NCBI GenBank assembly: GCA_031002005.1
Contig: CM061919.1
Span: 35,305,088-35,369,087 of the forward strand
Direction of reading: 5' to 3'
From: Vandiemenella viatica
Taxonomy: Eukaryota > Arthropoda > Insecta > Orthoptera > Morabidae
Length of the DNA stretch: 64,000 nt
Below the pieces are notes generated by a model. It was not told the origin of the DNA and searched no databases. It saw only the letters and a program-made list of their open reading frames with translations. The translations under genes were made by a program, and so were the position numbers. The first letter of the stretch is position 1. The number at the start of each line of letters is the position of its first letter. Below, one piece after another: positions 1 to 10,059 of this stretch.

Positions 1-244
1 TTTTCGGTATTAAAAGTGGGAATTTTTATTTTCATATATTTTCTACTTTATGTATTTTAAAAACATTAAAAACTGTGAATTTGGCGTGTAACTGAAGTGA
101 GCATTCTGTTCGCCACAGTAGCATAAATAAACATTTTCAAACATATAGTACTCCTAATGATGTAGGATCGTAATTTTTCACGGCGTTGACCGGATTGGCA
201 AGACGCTGCTATCGTGTCATCTTTACCTTGCTAACGCATTATCT

Positions 245-1909
245 GTGGATGCCTGGGAGTGGGTAGATGGCAGTACTACAGCGTATAGTTTCAAGCTGCA
301 ACAACGTGTGTCGGCCAGACAATGTTCGAAATTTGAGCGGATTTCAACGAAATTTTCCACGAAGCCACATGTTTCAGCGCGAACTATTGTTAACCTATCA
401 GACAGAGAACTTGATCCTGCTACGTCATCTGTTTTATCGAAGGGCCTCAATTTTGCTCCGGTACCTAAATCTGTGCCTTATCGGGAGATTATCAGTGGTG
501 TTGAAATTGCGGTTCGCACGCTACCTGCGGAAGAAGCGGAGGAGATAAGGCGTGAAACATGTCGGGTGCTTTGTAAAGGTAAATTGCCTAAATCAAACAT
601 CTCAAGTGAAGAGAGGCGTGCGCTTCGTGAGTTGAAGAAAGACGAAAGTATTGTCATTCTTCCAGCAGACAAGGGTAACTGCACGGTGGTTTTAAGCAAG
701 ATGGACTATCATAGTAAAATTATGCAGCTTTTGGAGGACCAAGCATACAGGAAGATTAACCGTGACCCTACATCTAAGCTAACCAACTTGACTACGAAGC
801 TGATCCGCTCCTTAGAACTTCCAGAAGATGTGAAAAGACGACTCCAACCCCGTGCTCCTGTTCCTCCCAGGTTGTACGGTCTACCGAAAGTACATAAAGT
901 AGGAGTACCTATGCGACCTATTGTAAGTACAATCGATAGCCCTACGTACTTTTTGGCTAAATATCTCAAAGATATTCTCAACCCATTCGTAGGGAAGGCT
1001 CATCGCAGTATTCGAAATTCCAGTGAGTTTGTGGAAATCTTAGACAACATGAAGTTAGATCCTGGTGATTTAATGGTGAGCTTCGATGTGGTCTCTCTTT
1101 TTACTCGTGTTCCCTTGGTCGACTCCTTAGACCTGTTAAGGAGGTATTTTGATCAAAAAATGATTGATATTTTCCACCATGTGTTGACAACCACTTATTT
1201 TAAGTTTGAAGGAGAATATTACGAACAAGTGGACGGTGTAGCAATGGGTTCGCCGTTGTCTCCTGTCATTGCTGATTTCTTCATGGAATTTTTTGAAGAA
1301 GAGGCACTAAACCACGCACCACTCCAGCCGAAGTGTTTTTATAGGTATGTCGATGACACCTTTGTGATTTGGCCCCATGGCAGAAACAGTCTTGACCAAT
1401 TCCTTGCGCATCTCAATTCAATCCATGAAAATATTCAGTTCACAATGGAATTGGAGGAGGACGGTTGCCTGCCGTTTCTTGATGTGCTTGTTATTAAACG
1501 TGCTGATGGTTCGCTGGGACACACTGTGTATCGGAAGCCTACCCATACCGACTTATATTTAAATGCCAACAGCTGTCATCATCCGGCACAACGAAACTCT
1601 GTATTAACTACCTTGGTACACAGAGCACAAAGGATTTGTGACAAACATAGCCTGGCTGGTGAATTGGACTATCTCCGGAAAACGTTTTTAAATAATGGTT
1701 ATAATCAGGGACAGATTACTCGTGCGTTTAAACAGAAGGAAAATCGACGGAGAGATCAGAGTGATACCAAGGGCCTTGCGTTTCTGCCGTTTGTGGGTGC
1801 CCTAAGTTTCAAAATAGGTAGACTGTGCTATCACAACACGGAGTCAAGACAATTTATAGACCACCCACTAAAATTAGTAACTTGGTCGGCAGTGTTAAAG
1901 ATGACCTAG
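245..1909 (+). pseudogene. PLE reverse transcriptase, frameshifted before the endonuclease
   Basis: This 554-codon frame is a Penelope-type reverse transcriptase, which would copy element RNA into DNA primed at a nick. Visible motifs in order: LYGLPKVHK (about residue 213), PMRPIVSTIDSPTY, SFDVVSLF with the first catalytic Asp, VAMGSPLSPVIADFFME, and YRYVDDTFVIW carrying the YVDD active site (about residue 367). These are followed by LPFLDVLVIKR, VYRKPTHTDLYLN and the conserved CHHP segment typical of arthropod PLEs. After residue ~520 the frame runs out of phase: the natural continuation is in the frame of 1825-2274. A single-base loss near 1824-1826 would explain this. The start at 245 is only the first available codon; true N-terminal sequence is probably missing. 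Confidence 0.9.
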
Positions 1910-2274
1910 GTTTACGAACCCCTGGTGTATATTATATACCATGTGAATGTGGCCGCGGCTACATTGGACAGACGCAGCGATGCATTGTGCAGCGATGTGT
2001 AGAGCATGCCAGAAATGTTCGTCTTGGCCAAGAAGAAAAATCTGCGGTGGCCGAACATAGTGTGCAAGAAGGTCACACTTTTGAATTTGAAAAAACAACC
2101 ATTTTAGCCCGGGTCAAAGATTTTTGGGCCAGCGTTATTACAGAGGCTGTAGAAATAAGATTAACTGATTTATTAGTGAACAGGGACACTGGTTATCAAC
2201 TCAGTGCGGCCTGGAACCCGGCGATTAAAATGCCGAAACAGTTTCGCGCATGTAACGAGCAGAAGAGCGGATGA
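1825..2274 (+). pseudogene. PLE GIY-YIG endonuclease domain (C-terminal part of the same polyprotein)
   Basis: This frame continues the reverse transcriptase after the frameshift. Its first residues (GVKTIYRPPTKISNL) are the usual linker of Penelope proteins. The GIY-YIG nuclease core follows: GVYYIPCECGRGYIGQTQR with the two Tyr-containing strands, then the helix R-x-x-EH. KSAVAEHSVQEGHTFEF is the conserved region seen in all copies here. In the family this endonuclease nicks the target DNA to prime reverse transcription. The frame ends about 80 bases before the hammerhead-like fold. The catalytic region is intact, but without a methionine of its own it could not be made except by frameshifting. 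Confidence 0.88.
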
Positions 2275-2350
2275 CGTAATCGCGTTGTGTTGGTTTTTGT
2301 TTTCCACCGTTTCCGTAGCAGTGGCTGAATAAACAAACAGTTATACACTG

Positions 2351-2409
2351 ACATTTGGTTGAGAATGGAGGCAGAGATGGACGCCTTCGAAACGTCCCGC
2401 AAATATGAT
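2351..2409 (+). ncRNA. Degenerate hammerhead-ribozyme-like fold in the PLE 3' region
   Basis: The element ends with a core-like TTGAGAA (2359-2365), a stem II in which GGAGGC pairs with GCCTTC (one G-T wobble), then GAA, the self-complementary ACGT, and C (389-396 of the 2.0-kb block, i.e. 2389-2396). The order matches the minimal hammerheads known from Penelope elements. Two core positions differ from CUGANGA (C to T and G to A), so activity is doubtful. Confidence 0.5.
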
Positions 2410-2599
2410 ATATTAACACGGCTGGAAGCCCAAGAGAAATATATTAATATAGTACTCCTCTTTACTGTTGTTTCTCATTCATACCGCTGCTATCATATAC
2501 TAATCTTACAGAGGTTTGAGTTATTATCATATACTAGCTGGTACCCATGACTCCCTTCGTGTTTGTAAAGAATTTGGATTGATAGCTACCGACATCTAA

Positions 2600-3250
2600 C
2601 CACCATAGTGCATGATGGGAGACTCAATGCTATTACCACACACAAACGCCAGTCACCTATGTGCTATGTAGTTTAGGCAGCAAAGTAAAATTTACGGACA
2701 CACATGTCTTTGGTTGAAGTACGAAAATATCTTTGATCGGCCACTTTCAACCGTCATATCTCCCATACTCCGACAGTTACTGAAATTTGGCCAACATTGT
2801 GATCGAAAGGTGACTCCGTGTTACTACCACATACAAACGCCAGTGATCTGCGAGAGATAGTTTTCGTTGAAAAGTGATGCACCAAGACACATGCGTCATT
2901 GGCAGAAATATGAAATTGCCACAGGTCGACCACTCTCAACCCCCATATCTCCCACACCCCACACCCCCATAGCTAACAACTATAGTGCATGAAAGGAGAC
3001 ACGATTCTACTACCACACACAAACATCAATGGTCTATCATATGTATTTGTGGCAAGAAAGAGAAGTATAAGGAGACACAAATTTTTGGTTGAAACATGAA
3101 AATGCCCTGCATTGACCAACTTTAATCATCATATCTTCCTCATCCCCCCAACTATCAGCATTCAGCCAACGTTATGCACGATAGGAAACTCCATGCTATC
3201 TCCTCACACAAACACCAGTGATCTGTGCTATGTATTGGTGGATGAAAAGT
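2600..3250. repeat. Divergent tandem repeat, ~190-bp unit, about 3.5 copies
   Basis: A block resembling GTGCATGATGGGAGACTC followed by ACCACACACAAACGCCAGTG recurs near 2605, 2796, 2984 and 3170. The spacing is about 190 bases, and each copy also has a CATATCTCCCA-like segment in its second half. The copies differ considerably. It looks like a decayed satellite fragment or the tandem core of a non-autonomous element. No coding potential is seen. Confidence 0.7.
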
Positions 3251-3301
3251 GAAATATAGAGGAAAACACATCTATTTTTATATATATACAAATATATAAG
3301 A

Positions 3302-3522
3302 TAAAGACTCTCTTTTGCCCGCGGCTTTGCTCAAGTGGAATTCATAAAGCATTCATATACATATTCGTATCCAAATCTCAAGGGAACTGGTATTTGAGAT
3401 AAATGTAGGTGGTCAATACATTATTCCAAATTTATCCTAAGCAGTTCAGTCGTTTCGACGTGAAACAGTAAAAACATCCACGCAAACAAACTTTTACATT
3501 TATGATATTAGTAGGATGTAAG
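3302..3522 (+). mobile_element. RTE-like LINE/SINE 3' tail
   Basis: The stretch begins TTTTGCCCGCGGCTTTGCTC. It ends with a CAGTTCAGTCGTTTCGACGTGAAA segment in which 'cagttcagtcgtttcgacg' is the recognisable part, then AAACAAACTTTTACATTT and ATATTAGTAGGAT. This layout is typical of short RTE-type LINE or derived SINE 3' ends in arthropods. No reading frame is present. The assignment rests on remembered consensus only. Confidence 0.45.
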
Positions 3523-4006
3523 AACTGTGTGGGACACCTTAATCATGAATAAGTGATTGCACATTTGGGGTGCCACAATGACATCTCGCACCACCTTAAA
3601 AACTTGTTAGGGTCGCCCCTGGTTGCACTATCTGTTTGCCATAAAGATAAATATATAGATATTTTCTGTTAGAATTAAGTCCGCAACTTTATTTGAGTGG
3701 ACTGCTTGCTCTTAACCCTTTCCTCCCTGACGGTACTTATAAGTACCATTATGTTTACCACCATATAATTTGACAATACCAGTGTCCACTGCATTGTTAA
3801 GCCTGTTGATCTATTGTTGTACGATTTGGTCAGACAATGACAACATTTATTTTTAAATTCTGCACGAAAATGCCGAGAAATTAATTTTCTAAGTTGGGGC
3901 TTGACAGCATATTGACCAGAGTAACAAGTGCTACATTACAATGCATTTTTAGATGATAATTTACTTGGTAAGTGTCGATTTCTGTTATTACTTTTCTAGT
4001 TTGAAC

Positions 4007-4490
4007 ATTTAACCTAGGGTTACCAGAATTTTTTCTCCAAATCCGGGGACGCTTCACAACTTTTTCACCAAAATCCAGGGACACTTTCCACATTTGTCCA
4101 AATTATGCGTTGTACTTTCATAAGTTATACGATTAAAGGTTGGGTTAACTTAAAAGGCCACATATTGTTATATTTTGTATTTTAAAACAGGATCACATAC
4201 AGCCATTTTGCACACAGCAAGGAGACTTGTTTTTCCAAAGCTGTTGTGTCCAAGACGCAGTATCCTTGTAATTTTCTTCATTCCTAGGCACGTACAAGGA
4301 AAGAAGTGCACTTCATATCTCTTGCTTTAAACGAATGCATTAGCAAATCAGTGCTTTAAAAGAACTGTTGCTTGATTAAAAAAAAAAAAATTCTGAGGAC
4401 AACAGTAAAAATCCGGGGACATTGCAGGGACGAAATCTGTCCGGGGACTGTCCCCGGCAAATGGGGACGTCTGGTAACCCTAATTTAACC
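4007..4490. mobile_element. hAT-type MITE, 468 bp, 8-bp target duplication
   Basis: The 8-bp direct repeat ATTTAACC at 4007-4014 and 4483-4490 flanks an insert (4015-4482) with inverted ends TAGGGTTACCAGA and TCTGGTAACCCTA. An 8-bp duplication is the hAT signature. Repeated CCGGGGAC and GTCCCCGG segments lie inside. There is no coding sequence, so it is a non-autonomous element inserted in the piggyBac shell. Confidence 0.85.
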
Positions 4491-4799
4491 ATATGTATTT
4501 TACCTATAAAATATGTTTTTCTAGTTTCTTTACTAAATAATTGAGAAAAACCAATGAAGACTTATAAGTACCGTCAGGGACTTCTGGGTAGTTTTTTTTT
4601 TTTTTTTTTTTACAAATATTGGTCAATAGATTTAGCAAGTATACAATTGGTATTATCATTGTTTTAAATATTTTCAAATGGATATTTTTAAGAAATAAGC
4701 TCTGATTGAAGCTCTTCTCTTAGAAGTTTATAATTTATCAAGGCAAAAATGAAGAAATGACTGCAAAGATCTTGGATTACTCGTTAGGTCAAAGAACGG

Positions 4800-5600
4800 T
4801 ATTAGAATTGACTGAACAAAAATGGAGCAATAAGGATGATAATTATTTTTCGTCTCTTTCATTACTATAAAAACTGAAAACTGGAAGAACTTATGGTTGT
4901 GTGACAATCAGGCCCAACCACAAAGCCTTTGTGACAACTTATTTGCCGACAGCAAACTAAAAAGAGGAGGTTGAGACCACAGATTTTCAAACCTAGACAT
5001 TGGCTACTGGAAATGGTAGGATAAAAAGGTCATACATTTAGTATCAAATTTTCATGCAGCAAGGAAACTACTGTTACACACAGTGGTACAACAATTAACT
5101 TCAATGGTTGGAGTTCATGGCAATTTCAACAGATGGGCCCTCTCTCAGGCTTGACTGGCGACCTGGGTGGATCTTGGGCTAGAGGACTTCTCCGGCTGGT
5201 CATCAGGGGCTCCCTCCGGCAGTGGGTCCCATGGCATTTTTCCCACCCTGCTGCCCTGTTGTTACACCACTGGTTATATGCAAAGAAAAAGATGGATTGA
5301 AGTCGACAATTTCATGCTCAGGAGTCATCAATGACTACAATACATTCATGTGTGGGGTTGATGCTGCTTATCATCTGATGGCATTGTGCAATGCTGACAG
5401 AAAATTACCTAAATTATGGGGCAGATTGTTTTTGGGAATTCTTGATGATGTATTTGTCAATGCCTATAACATAAATGGTCTGATATTTGAAACAAGTATG
5501 TAAAAAAATTCAGAAGATCCATTGCACAGGGTATGATGACTATGAAGGATATCGGTAAGAAGAAAAGGTCATCTACAGATATTTTACCAAGCCCTCATCC
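4800..5600 (+). pseudogene. piggyBac transposase remnant
   Basis: Broken frames match the piggyBac DDE transposase. The first part (about 4830-5075) reads DNYFSSLSLL, RTYGCVTIRPN and, in shifted frames, LKRGG and SNFHAARK. The second part (5222-5503 frame) gives SGVINDYNTFMCGVDAAYHL and LPKLWGRLFLGILDDVFVNA, the conserved segment that normally reads as YN-x-x-MGGVD. Downstream FRRSIAQGMMTMKD continues the family pattern in another frame. In the family the enzyme cuts at TTAA. Several stops and a MITE at 5081-5272 interrupt it, so it is dead. Confidence 0.7.
5073..5280. mobile_element. Short hAT-like MITE inside the piggyBac remnant
   Basis: The insert 5081-5272 has inverted ends CAGTGGTACAACAA and TTGTTACACCACTG. 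The flanking octamers GTTACACA and GTTATATG agree at 5 of 8 positions, as a decayed target duplication would. Removing it brings the two piggyBac coding pieces together. It is rich in G and C and carries no gene of its own. Confidence 0.6.
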
Positions 5601-6967
5601 ATTCAAACAACACAAGTCATAATATTCCACAATGAGAGATAAAATATTGGGAAACAGAGGTATGCACTGTTCCTAATTAGCAAAAATCAGATGAAGATGT
5701 GAAGTATGTAGTATGAAGAAGATACAGTCAAAACATCATTCCAAATGTTCCACTGCAATGTCTTTTTGTGTCTGAATGAGCAAATAGAATTGGTTTGTTG
5801 AATATAATGAGGCGAACATTTCATACCAATATGAACATAATTGATTTCAGTTGCTATTTCTGTATATCCTTTGATACCCTGACAGTACTTATAAGTACCA
5901 GCTTAGTAATTAGCACTTAGAGTTAAAAAAAAAAAAAAAAAAAAAAATGAAAAAAATGTGTGTGTTTAATTTCAAGTACTTTTATACAAACTAGTGATTG
6001 CCCAGGGGTCGAAATTCAACCGTAATTCATTATGTTATTTAGTTTCTTTCATGAAAGGGTAATTATCATTATTTGAATTTGTTCTATTGCGTTTGCTGTG
6101 AGCATAGATATGTTATATACTGAATACATTGACACCGTTGGCTGCGAGTGTGTTATAATACGTTATTACCTTGTGCTGTTTGCCTTAATTCCCTGCAATA
6201 CCTATAAAATTAAAATGATACACTCCACGCGTGACTGTATTTTAAATTTTAGCCTCTGGACTAACCATAGCAAATGATGAAATGTTTTCAAAATAATTTT
6301 TGACTTTATTTACCGATTGTTCATTTGAATTTAAAATATTAATTTTGATTTAAGACCAGTAATACTGCTTTATCTTTATGACAACATGAAGTAAATGCAG
6401 TCCTTTCACCTGAAGTGACTTCTGATTTGAAATGTTTTGCATTGCAAAACCTGCATTGTAAATTCGAAACTACAAAATTTCTTGGAATGACATTTAGTGC
6501 GCATTTGAATGTATCCATCAAAATAATTTGAGCAATTTGTGTGCTCACTATTTGAATTTGGTCTATTTTGAATTTCACGCAAATTGGTATTATTTATGTC
6601 TCTCTCCGACCTGTCAATGTTCTATATCGAGACATAATGGAAGTAGGTGTAAATATCTGAATAATAAAAAAAAAAAAAAAAAAAAAAAACCGTTATGAAA
6701 TTACTGAAATTCAAAAGTCAAAAGACCCTTAACCAAAGTTTAACCTTTTAAATAATAAAAAGACCATATAGTATCTGGCAGAATCGCTACATTAATTTTC
6801 GAAATGTTCCTTTTATAACTTCAAAGATTATCTCTACTTTAAGCGACTCTTTGGTTTGACCAAAGACCACAGAGTATCTCAATGCTGGAAATACACGTCA
6901 GAGACTTGGCTCCGATCCGATTTCACTCACACACACGTTCGTTTTTTATTTAATAATGTATCTGTAA
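5600..6967. other. No gene recognised; AT-rich interval
   Basis: Apart from a GTACTTATAAGTACC palindrome near 5886 (shared with the left piggyBac end) and A-runs at about 5924-5947 and 6666-6690, I see no coding frame with protein-like character and no repeat boundaries here. Confidence 0.5.
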
Positions 6968-6996
6968 CATGATTAATAGACTTTCGGGTTTTGCCG

Positions 6997-7078
6997 CGTT
7001 GTTTATTTCCTTACCTAAGCTTTCGGCTGGTATCCTCCAGCCTTCGTCAGAGATACTGTTTATGTTGGCATAGCAACG
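6997..7078 (-). ncRNA. Hammerhead ribozyme candidate, left arm copy
   Basis: Mirror image of the fold at 8268-8349, with the same core and stems read on the minus strand. See that entry for the pairing. Confidence 0.65.
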
Positions 7079-7862
7079 AGCGCCAAGCATCGCAGAGTAA
7101 GAGGCCGCTATCTTCGTTGATGTTGTTTTTGTTTTTTAAAATTTCTGCTGCCTCTTTCACCCGTCGGGGCCACCACTGGTCTTCTCTCCACAGTAGCCTC
7201 GTTTCTTGAAATTTTACTTGATGCCCGGTATTAATAGCATGGCGGACTACGGCGGATTTGTCACTGTTGTTATATTTGTAGTGGCGGATATGTTCTTTAA
7301 GTCTCTCCGCCACAGTGCGACCTGTCTCGCCGATATAAACACTGCCACAACTGCAGGGGATTTCGTAAACACCCATAAGCTGGTGTGGGTGTAATTTGTC
7401 TTTTACCTTTGTCAGTGACTGACCAAGTTTGCAGTTAGCCTTATATACTATTCGCACCTCCACCCGCTTTAACAATTTCCCAATCCGGTCTGTGATGCCC
7501 TGTATGTATGGGAGACAGGCGAATTTTGTTGGCACATTAATATCATGGGATAAGTTTACGTCTCCCATAGGTTTTTTGGGTCTTAAAACCCTCCTGATCT
7601 CAGATTCACTATAGCCGTTGGCTTGGAATATTTTAGTAAGTGTCTCCACTTCTTCACTCAGACTTTCCGAGTCACATACTGTCTTAGATCTTAAGTTGAG
7701 TGATGTCAATACGCCTCTCTTCGTTGCCGGATGATGGTGCGACATGGCGTGCAGATACCTATTAGTGTGGGTCGCCTTGCGATATACAGTGTGACCCAAA
7801 CTTCCATCGCCTCGCTTGTGAACAAGGACATCGAGAAATGGCAGTTGTCCATTTTCTTCCAC
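7047..7862 (-). CDS. PLE reverse transcriptase C-terminus plus GIY-YIG endonuclease, 5'-truncated
   Basis: This 271-codon open frame begins within the reverse transcriptase, just after the catalytic YVDD region: GQLPFLDVLVHKR, SLGHTVYRKATHTNRYLHA, and a HHHP segment. It passes through the linker (LPYIQGITDRIGKLLKR) into GIY-YIG: GVYEIPCSCGSVYIGETGR, then AERLKEHIRHYKYNN and KSAVVRHAINTGHQVKF. The polymerase active site is absent, so only the nuclease could fold. It differs from the PLE at 0.2-2.4 kb and belongs to a separate family. The frame is intact across about 800 bases, which suggests a fairly recent insertion. Confidence 0.85.
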   Translation of the reverse strand: MEENGQLPFLDVLVHKRGDGSLGHTVYRKATHTNRYLHAMSHHHPATKRGVLTSLNLRSKTVCDSESLSEEVETLTKIFQANGYSESEIRRVLRPKKPMGDVNLSHDINVPTKFACLPYIQGITDRIGKLLKRVEVRIVYKANCKLGQSLTKVKDKLHPHQLMGVYEIPCSCGSVYIGETGRTVAERLKEHIRHYKYNNSDKSAVVRHAINTGHQVKFQETRLLWREDQWWPRRVKEAAEILKNKNNINEDSGLLLCDAWRSLLCQHKQYL

Positions 7863-7874
7863 AACCAGTTCACT

Positions 7875-8450
7875 ATGGTTGTGGAAGAAAATGGTATAGT
7901 ATATAAGGCTAACTGCAAACTTGGTCAGTCACTGACAAAGGTAAAAGACAAATTACACCCACACCAGCTTATGGGTGTTTACGAAATCCCCTGCAGTTGT
8001 GGCAGTGTTTATATCGGCGAGACAGGTCGCACTGTGGCGGAGAGACTTAAAGAACATATCCGCCACTACAAATATAACAACAGTGACAAATCCGCCGTAG
8101 TCCGCCATGCTATTAATACCGGGCATCAAGTAAAATTTCAAGAAACGAGGCTACTGTGGAGAGAAGACCAGTGGTGGCCCCGACGGGTGAAAGAGGCAGC
8201 AGAAATTTTAAAAAACAAAACAACATCAACGAAGATAGCGGCCTCTTACTCTGCGATGCTTGGCGCTCGTTGCTATGCCAACATAAACAGTATCTCTGAC
8301 GAAGGCTGGAGGATACCAGCCGAAAGCTTAGGTAAGGAAATAAACAACGCGGCAAAACCCGAAAGTCTATTAATCATGAACAAAGATGGCCGTGGAAGTC
8401 TGAGAAATCATGTTTTAACTATGCTGATTATTTTTTTTCTTTACTGTTGA
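7875..8450 (+). CDS. GIY-YIG endonuclease, second PLE arm, with internal deletion
   Basis: From ATG at 7875 the frame reads VVEENG, residues belonging to the reverse transcriptase. It then switches directly to IVYKANCKLGQSLTKVKD and the complete GIY-YIG core (GVYEIPCSCGSVYIGETGR). It is the mirror duplicate of the minus-strand frame but lacks about 400 bases between these points. The C-terminus differs from its twin after ILKNK because of a one-base length change in an A run. The frame then reads through the hammerhead region, which is probably not natural coding. No promoter is evident. Confidence 0.75.
   Translation: MVVEENGIVYKANCKLGQSLTKVKDKLHPHQLMGVYEIPCSCGSVYIGETGRTVAERLKEHIRHYKYNNSDKSAVVRHAINTGHQVKFQETRLLWREDQWWPRRVKEAAEILKNKTTSTKIAASYSAMLGARCYANINSISDEGWRIPAESLGKEINNAAKPESLLIMNKDGRGSLRNHVLTMLIIFFLYC
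8268..8349 (+). ncRNA. Hammerhead ribozyme candidate, PLE right arm
   Basis: The core CTGACGA (8296-8302) matches CUGANGA. It is followed by stem II GGCTGG/CCAGCC with a short loop, then GAA, the self-complementary AGCT (stem III, expected to work as a dimer), and T at 8329 as the cleavage base. Stem I forms from TATCT (8291-8295) with AGGTA (8330-8334), extended by CGTTG (8268-8272) with CAACG (8345-8349). All conserved core bases are present. Confidence 0.7.
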
Positions 8451-9136
8451 CCAAAGATCACAGACACTGGCAATCGCTAAGTGTCGTTGACACTTAAAAA
8501 CAATTGAATGTATACAACGGATGTTTTATTTTATTTAATTTAATGTATTTTTAACACATGTTATATGTGGACTTTGGCTTTATGCACTTCTTCTCCATAT
8601 AAACTTTAACTATGCTAAATCTTACACTTTTCCGTGCGCGCAATATTCTTAAAAGTGTATCCAACGTTTTCGCTTAGCGTATTAATATATAGATATATAA
8701 TTAAAATTATAAATTTCCATTTATTTCCAATAGCCGGTAGGAAAGGGTTAAACCAACATGATCAAGAGGAACGTAATCCACAGACCCTGTGGCTCATTGA
8801 ACACAAATTCGTGTTGCATGAAGAAACTGCACAACAAACTGTAACTTCAATTCACCAAATAATACAAGTCGCTCATTCACTGAAATCATAATAAACATTT
8901 TATTAATTTCTCAGCTCTTCAATGTCACATAAAAATAAACCATACTTTGATATATCCTTCAAGGGAAACTAAGACAGATAAAATGTTGTTTAAATAAAAT
9001 ATTTCAAAGACTGTACTCTCTACCATCATCTTCACATGAGGAATTGACAAACCATGAAACCTGGAGTTCAAAGCTTGTAAAGAGCATGTCGTCAATAGAA
9101 AGCATTGGCAAGTACTCTAAAAAAAAAAAACCTTAC
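8379..9136. other. No gene recognised
   Basis: Contains the putative right piggyBac terminus (8740-8751). An 85-codon frame covers 8634-8891, but it shows no family motif I recognise and lies in AT-rich DNA. Confidence 0.4.
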
Positions 9137-9365
9137 CAGTACATGGACCAGACCATAATTTTGTCATTTGGAGCAGTGGTAGAGACAACTAGATTTTTTA
9201 TTGATGCTGGGCAAATGAAACCTAGAAAGTTCATAATGGAAATGGAAAAGGAAAGCTGCTTTCTTTCTTGGACATCTTTATTGAGAAAACACCTAATCAG
9301 ACATTAGGACAATTTATATAGAAAGTCTACAAACCCTGACAGTGGTTTATATAGGGATTTTTTTT
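9137..9365 (+). pseudogene. PLE reverse transcriptase fragment
   Basis: The frame reads YMDQTIILSFG where YVDDTF is expected. It continues with FIMEMEKE and then, in the expected spacing, DNLYRKSTNPDSGLYRDF, corresponding to the VYRKPTHTDRYL segment of Penelope polymerases. The second catalytic Asp is replaced (MDQ), and a TAG stop precedes the last block. It covers the region from the active site to the conserved Tyr-Arg-Lys segment only. No endonuclease follows. Confidence 0.6.
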
Positions 9366-10050
9366 TTTAGAATTTTTGGGACATAAATTTTAGAGTGTGG
9401 TGTAATGATTTGAGAAGCTTGAAGGAAAAAAATTGCACCACTGGGGCTTAGTGGAAGAATGGCACCTTGTGGAAGTGTTAATGGGTTGCACAATATACCG
9501 AAATTGGGAGATGTTATAAATATGGGTGAGCTGGGAGAAGCACGGCTTTCCATCACCAAACATGAAGGAACACGTATGTTCTGTCCCCAGGCGAGGAGTG
9601 ATAAAACATGCAATCCTTTAGCTGGAGTGAAACATTGTTAGTTTTATTGTTTGGTATTTGAAATCTGATCAACGTTTATTGGGGAATAAGTGATTTGGCA
9701 GAGGGTGGATTAAGACTCTTAAGTCCCTGAGAAGGTTTAGCAAGTGCTCAGAATAATTGTCTGCAGAACAATAGATTAAATTCAGTGTTTTGGTTTTGAA
9801 AGGGTGGTGACTGTTTAAAGTGTTGTGAAGGGCTATACAAACTCCCAAACTAGCAAAGATTCAGCCAAGCGAATTTAATATTAAATTTGTGCAAGTTTTC
9901 ACGACCAGCGAAATAGTTTCACATGAGAAGGTTTCTCTCAGTTAAGAGTGATGGGTCAAGTTGTGCAATAGACTGACATGGTGTCGAAGATACATTTATG
10001 AGAACTGGAATGCATGTAAAAATAAATTTGATGGGAACTATTTTGATTTA
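9366..10050. other. No gene recognised
   Basis: Nothing I can support. An 88-codon minus-strand frame at 9347-9613 has no recognisable motif. Confidence 0.4.
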
Positions 10051-10059
10051 ATGATGTAT

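Larger units (their letters stand above)
143..2459 (+). mobile_element. Penelope-like element (PLE), with 13-bp target duplications
   Basis: The insert spans about 156-2446. It is bounded by a perfect 13-bp direct repeat (ATATAGTACTCCT) at 143-155 and 2447-2459, which I read as the target-site duplication. Inside are a reverse transcriptase reading frame (245 onward), a GIY-YIG endonuclease frame (to 2274), and a hammerhead-like fold near the 3' end. The 3' tail (2419-2446, GGCTGGAAGCCC then GAGAAA and ATTA) resembles the tails of the other PLE copies in this window. The copy looks 5'-truncated, because the first frame starts without the usual N-terminal extension. One frameshift separates the two catalytic domains, so it is young but defective. 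Confidence 0.85.
6968..8378. mobile_element. Fold-back (inverted pair) PLE
   Basis: Two PLE 3' ends face outward. The left arm (6968 to about 7450) is on the minus strand and the right arm (about 7893-8378) is its mirror copy on the plus strand, nearly identical. The left copy continues inward through the reverse transcriptase C-terminus. The right copy jumps from the shared sequence ATGGTTGTGGAAGAAAATGG directly to the endonuclease linker, so it has an internal deletion. The centre (7855-7896) is itself a short palindrome. Both outer tails carry a hammerhead-like fold and end at ATTAATCATG. I found no clear target duplication. Confidence 0.85.
3712..8751 (+). mobile_element. piggyBac-type shell with nested insertions
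   Basis: TTAA at 3712-3715 is followed by CCCTTTCC, and the exact complement GGAAAGGG precedes TTAA at 8748-8751. These could be the two ends of one piggyBac element with its diagnostic TTAA target. Between them lie piggyBac transposase remnants (4800-5600), two hAT-type MITEs, and a fold-back PLE. The palindrome GGTACTTATAAGTACC occurs near the left end (about 3733), and related copies occur near 4565 and 5886, as subterminal motifs would. Only 12 bases match between the ends, so the pairing of the termini is a hypothesis. Confidence 0.45.
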
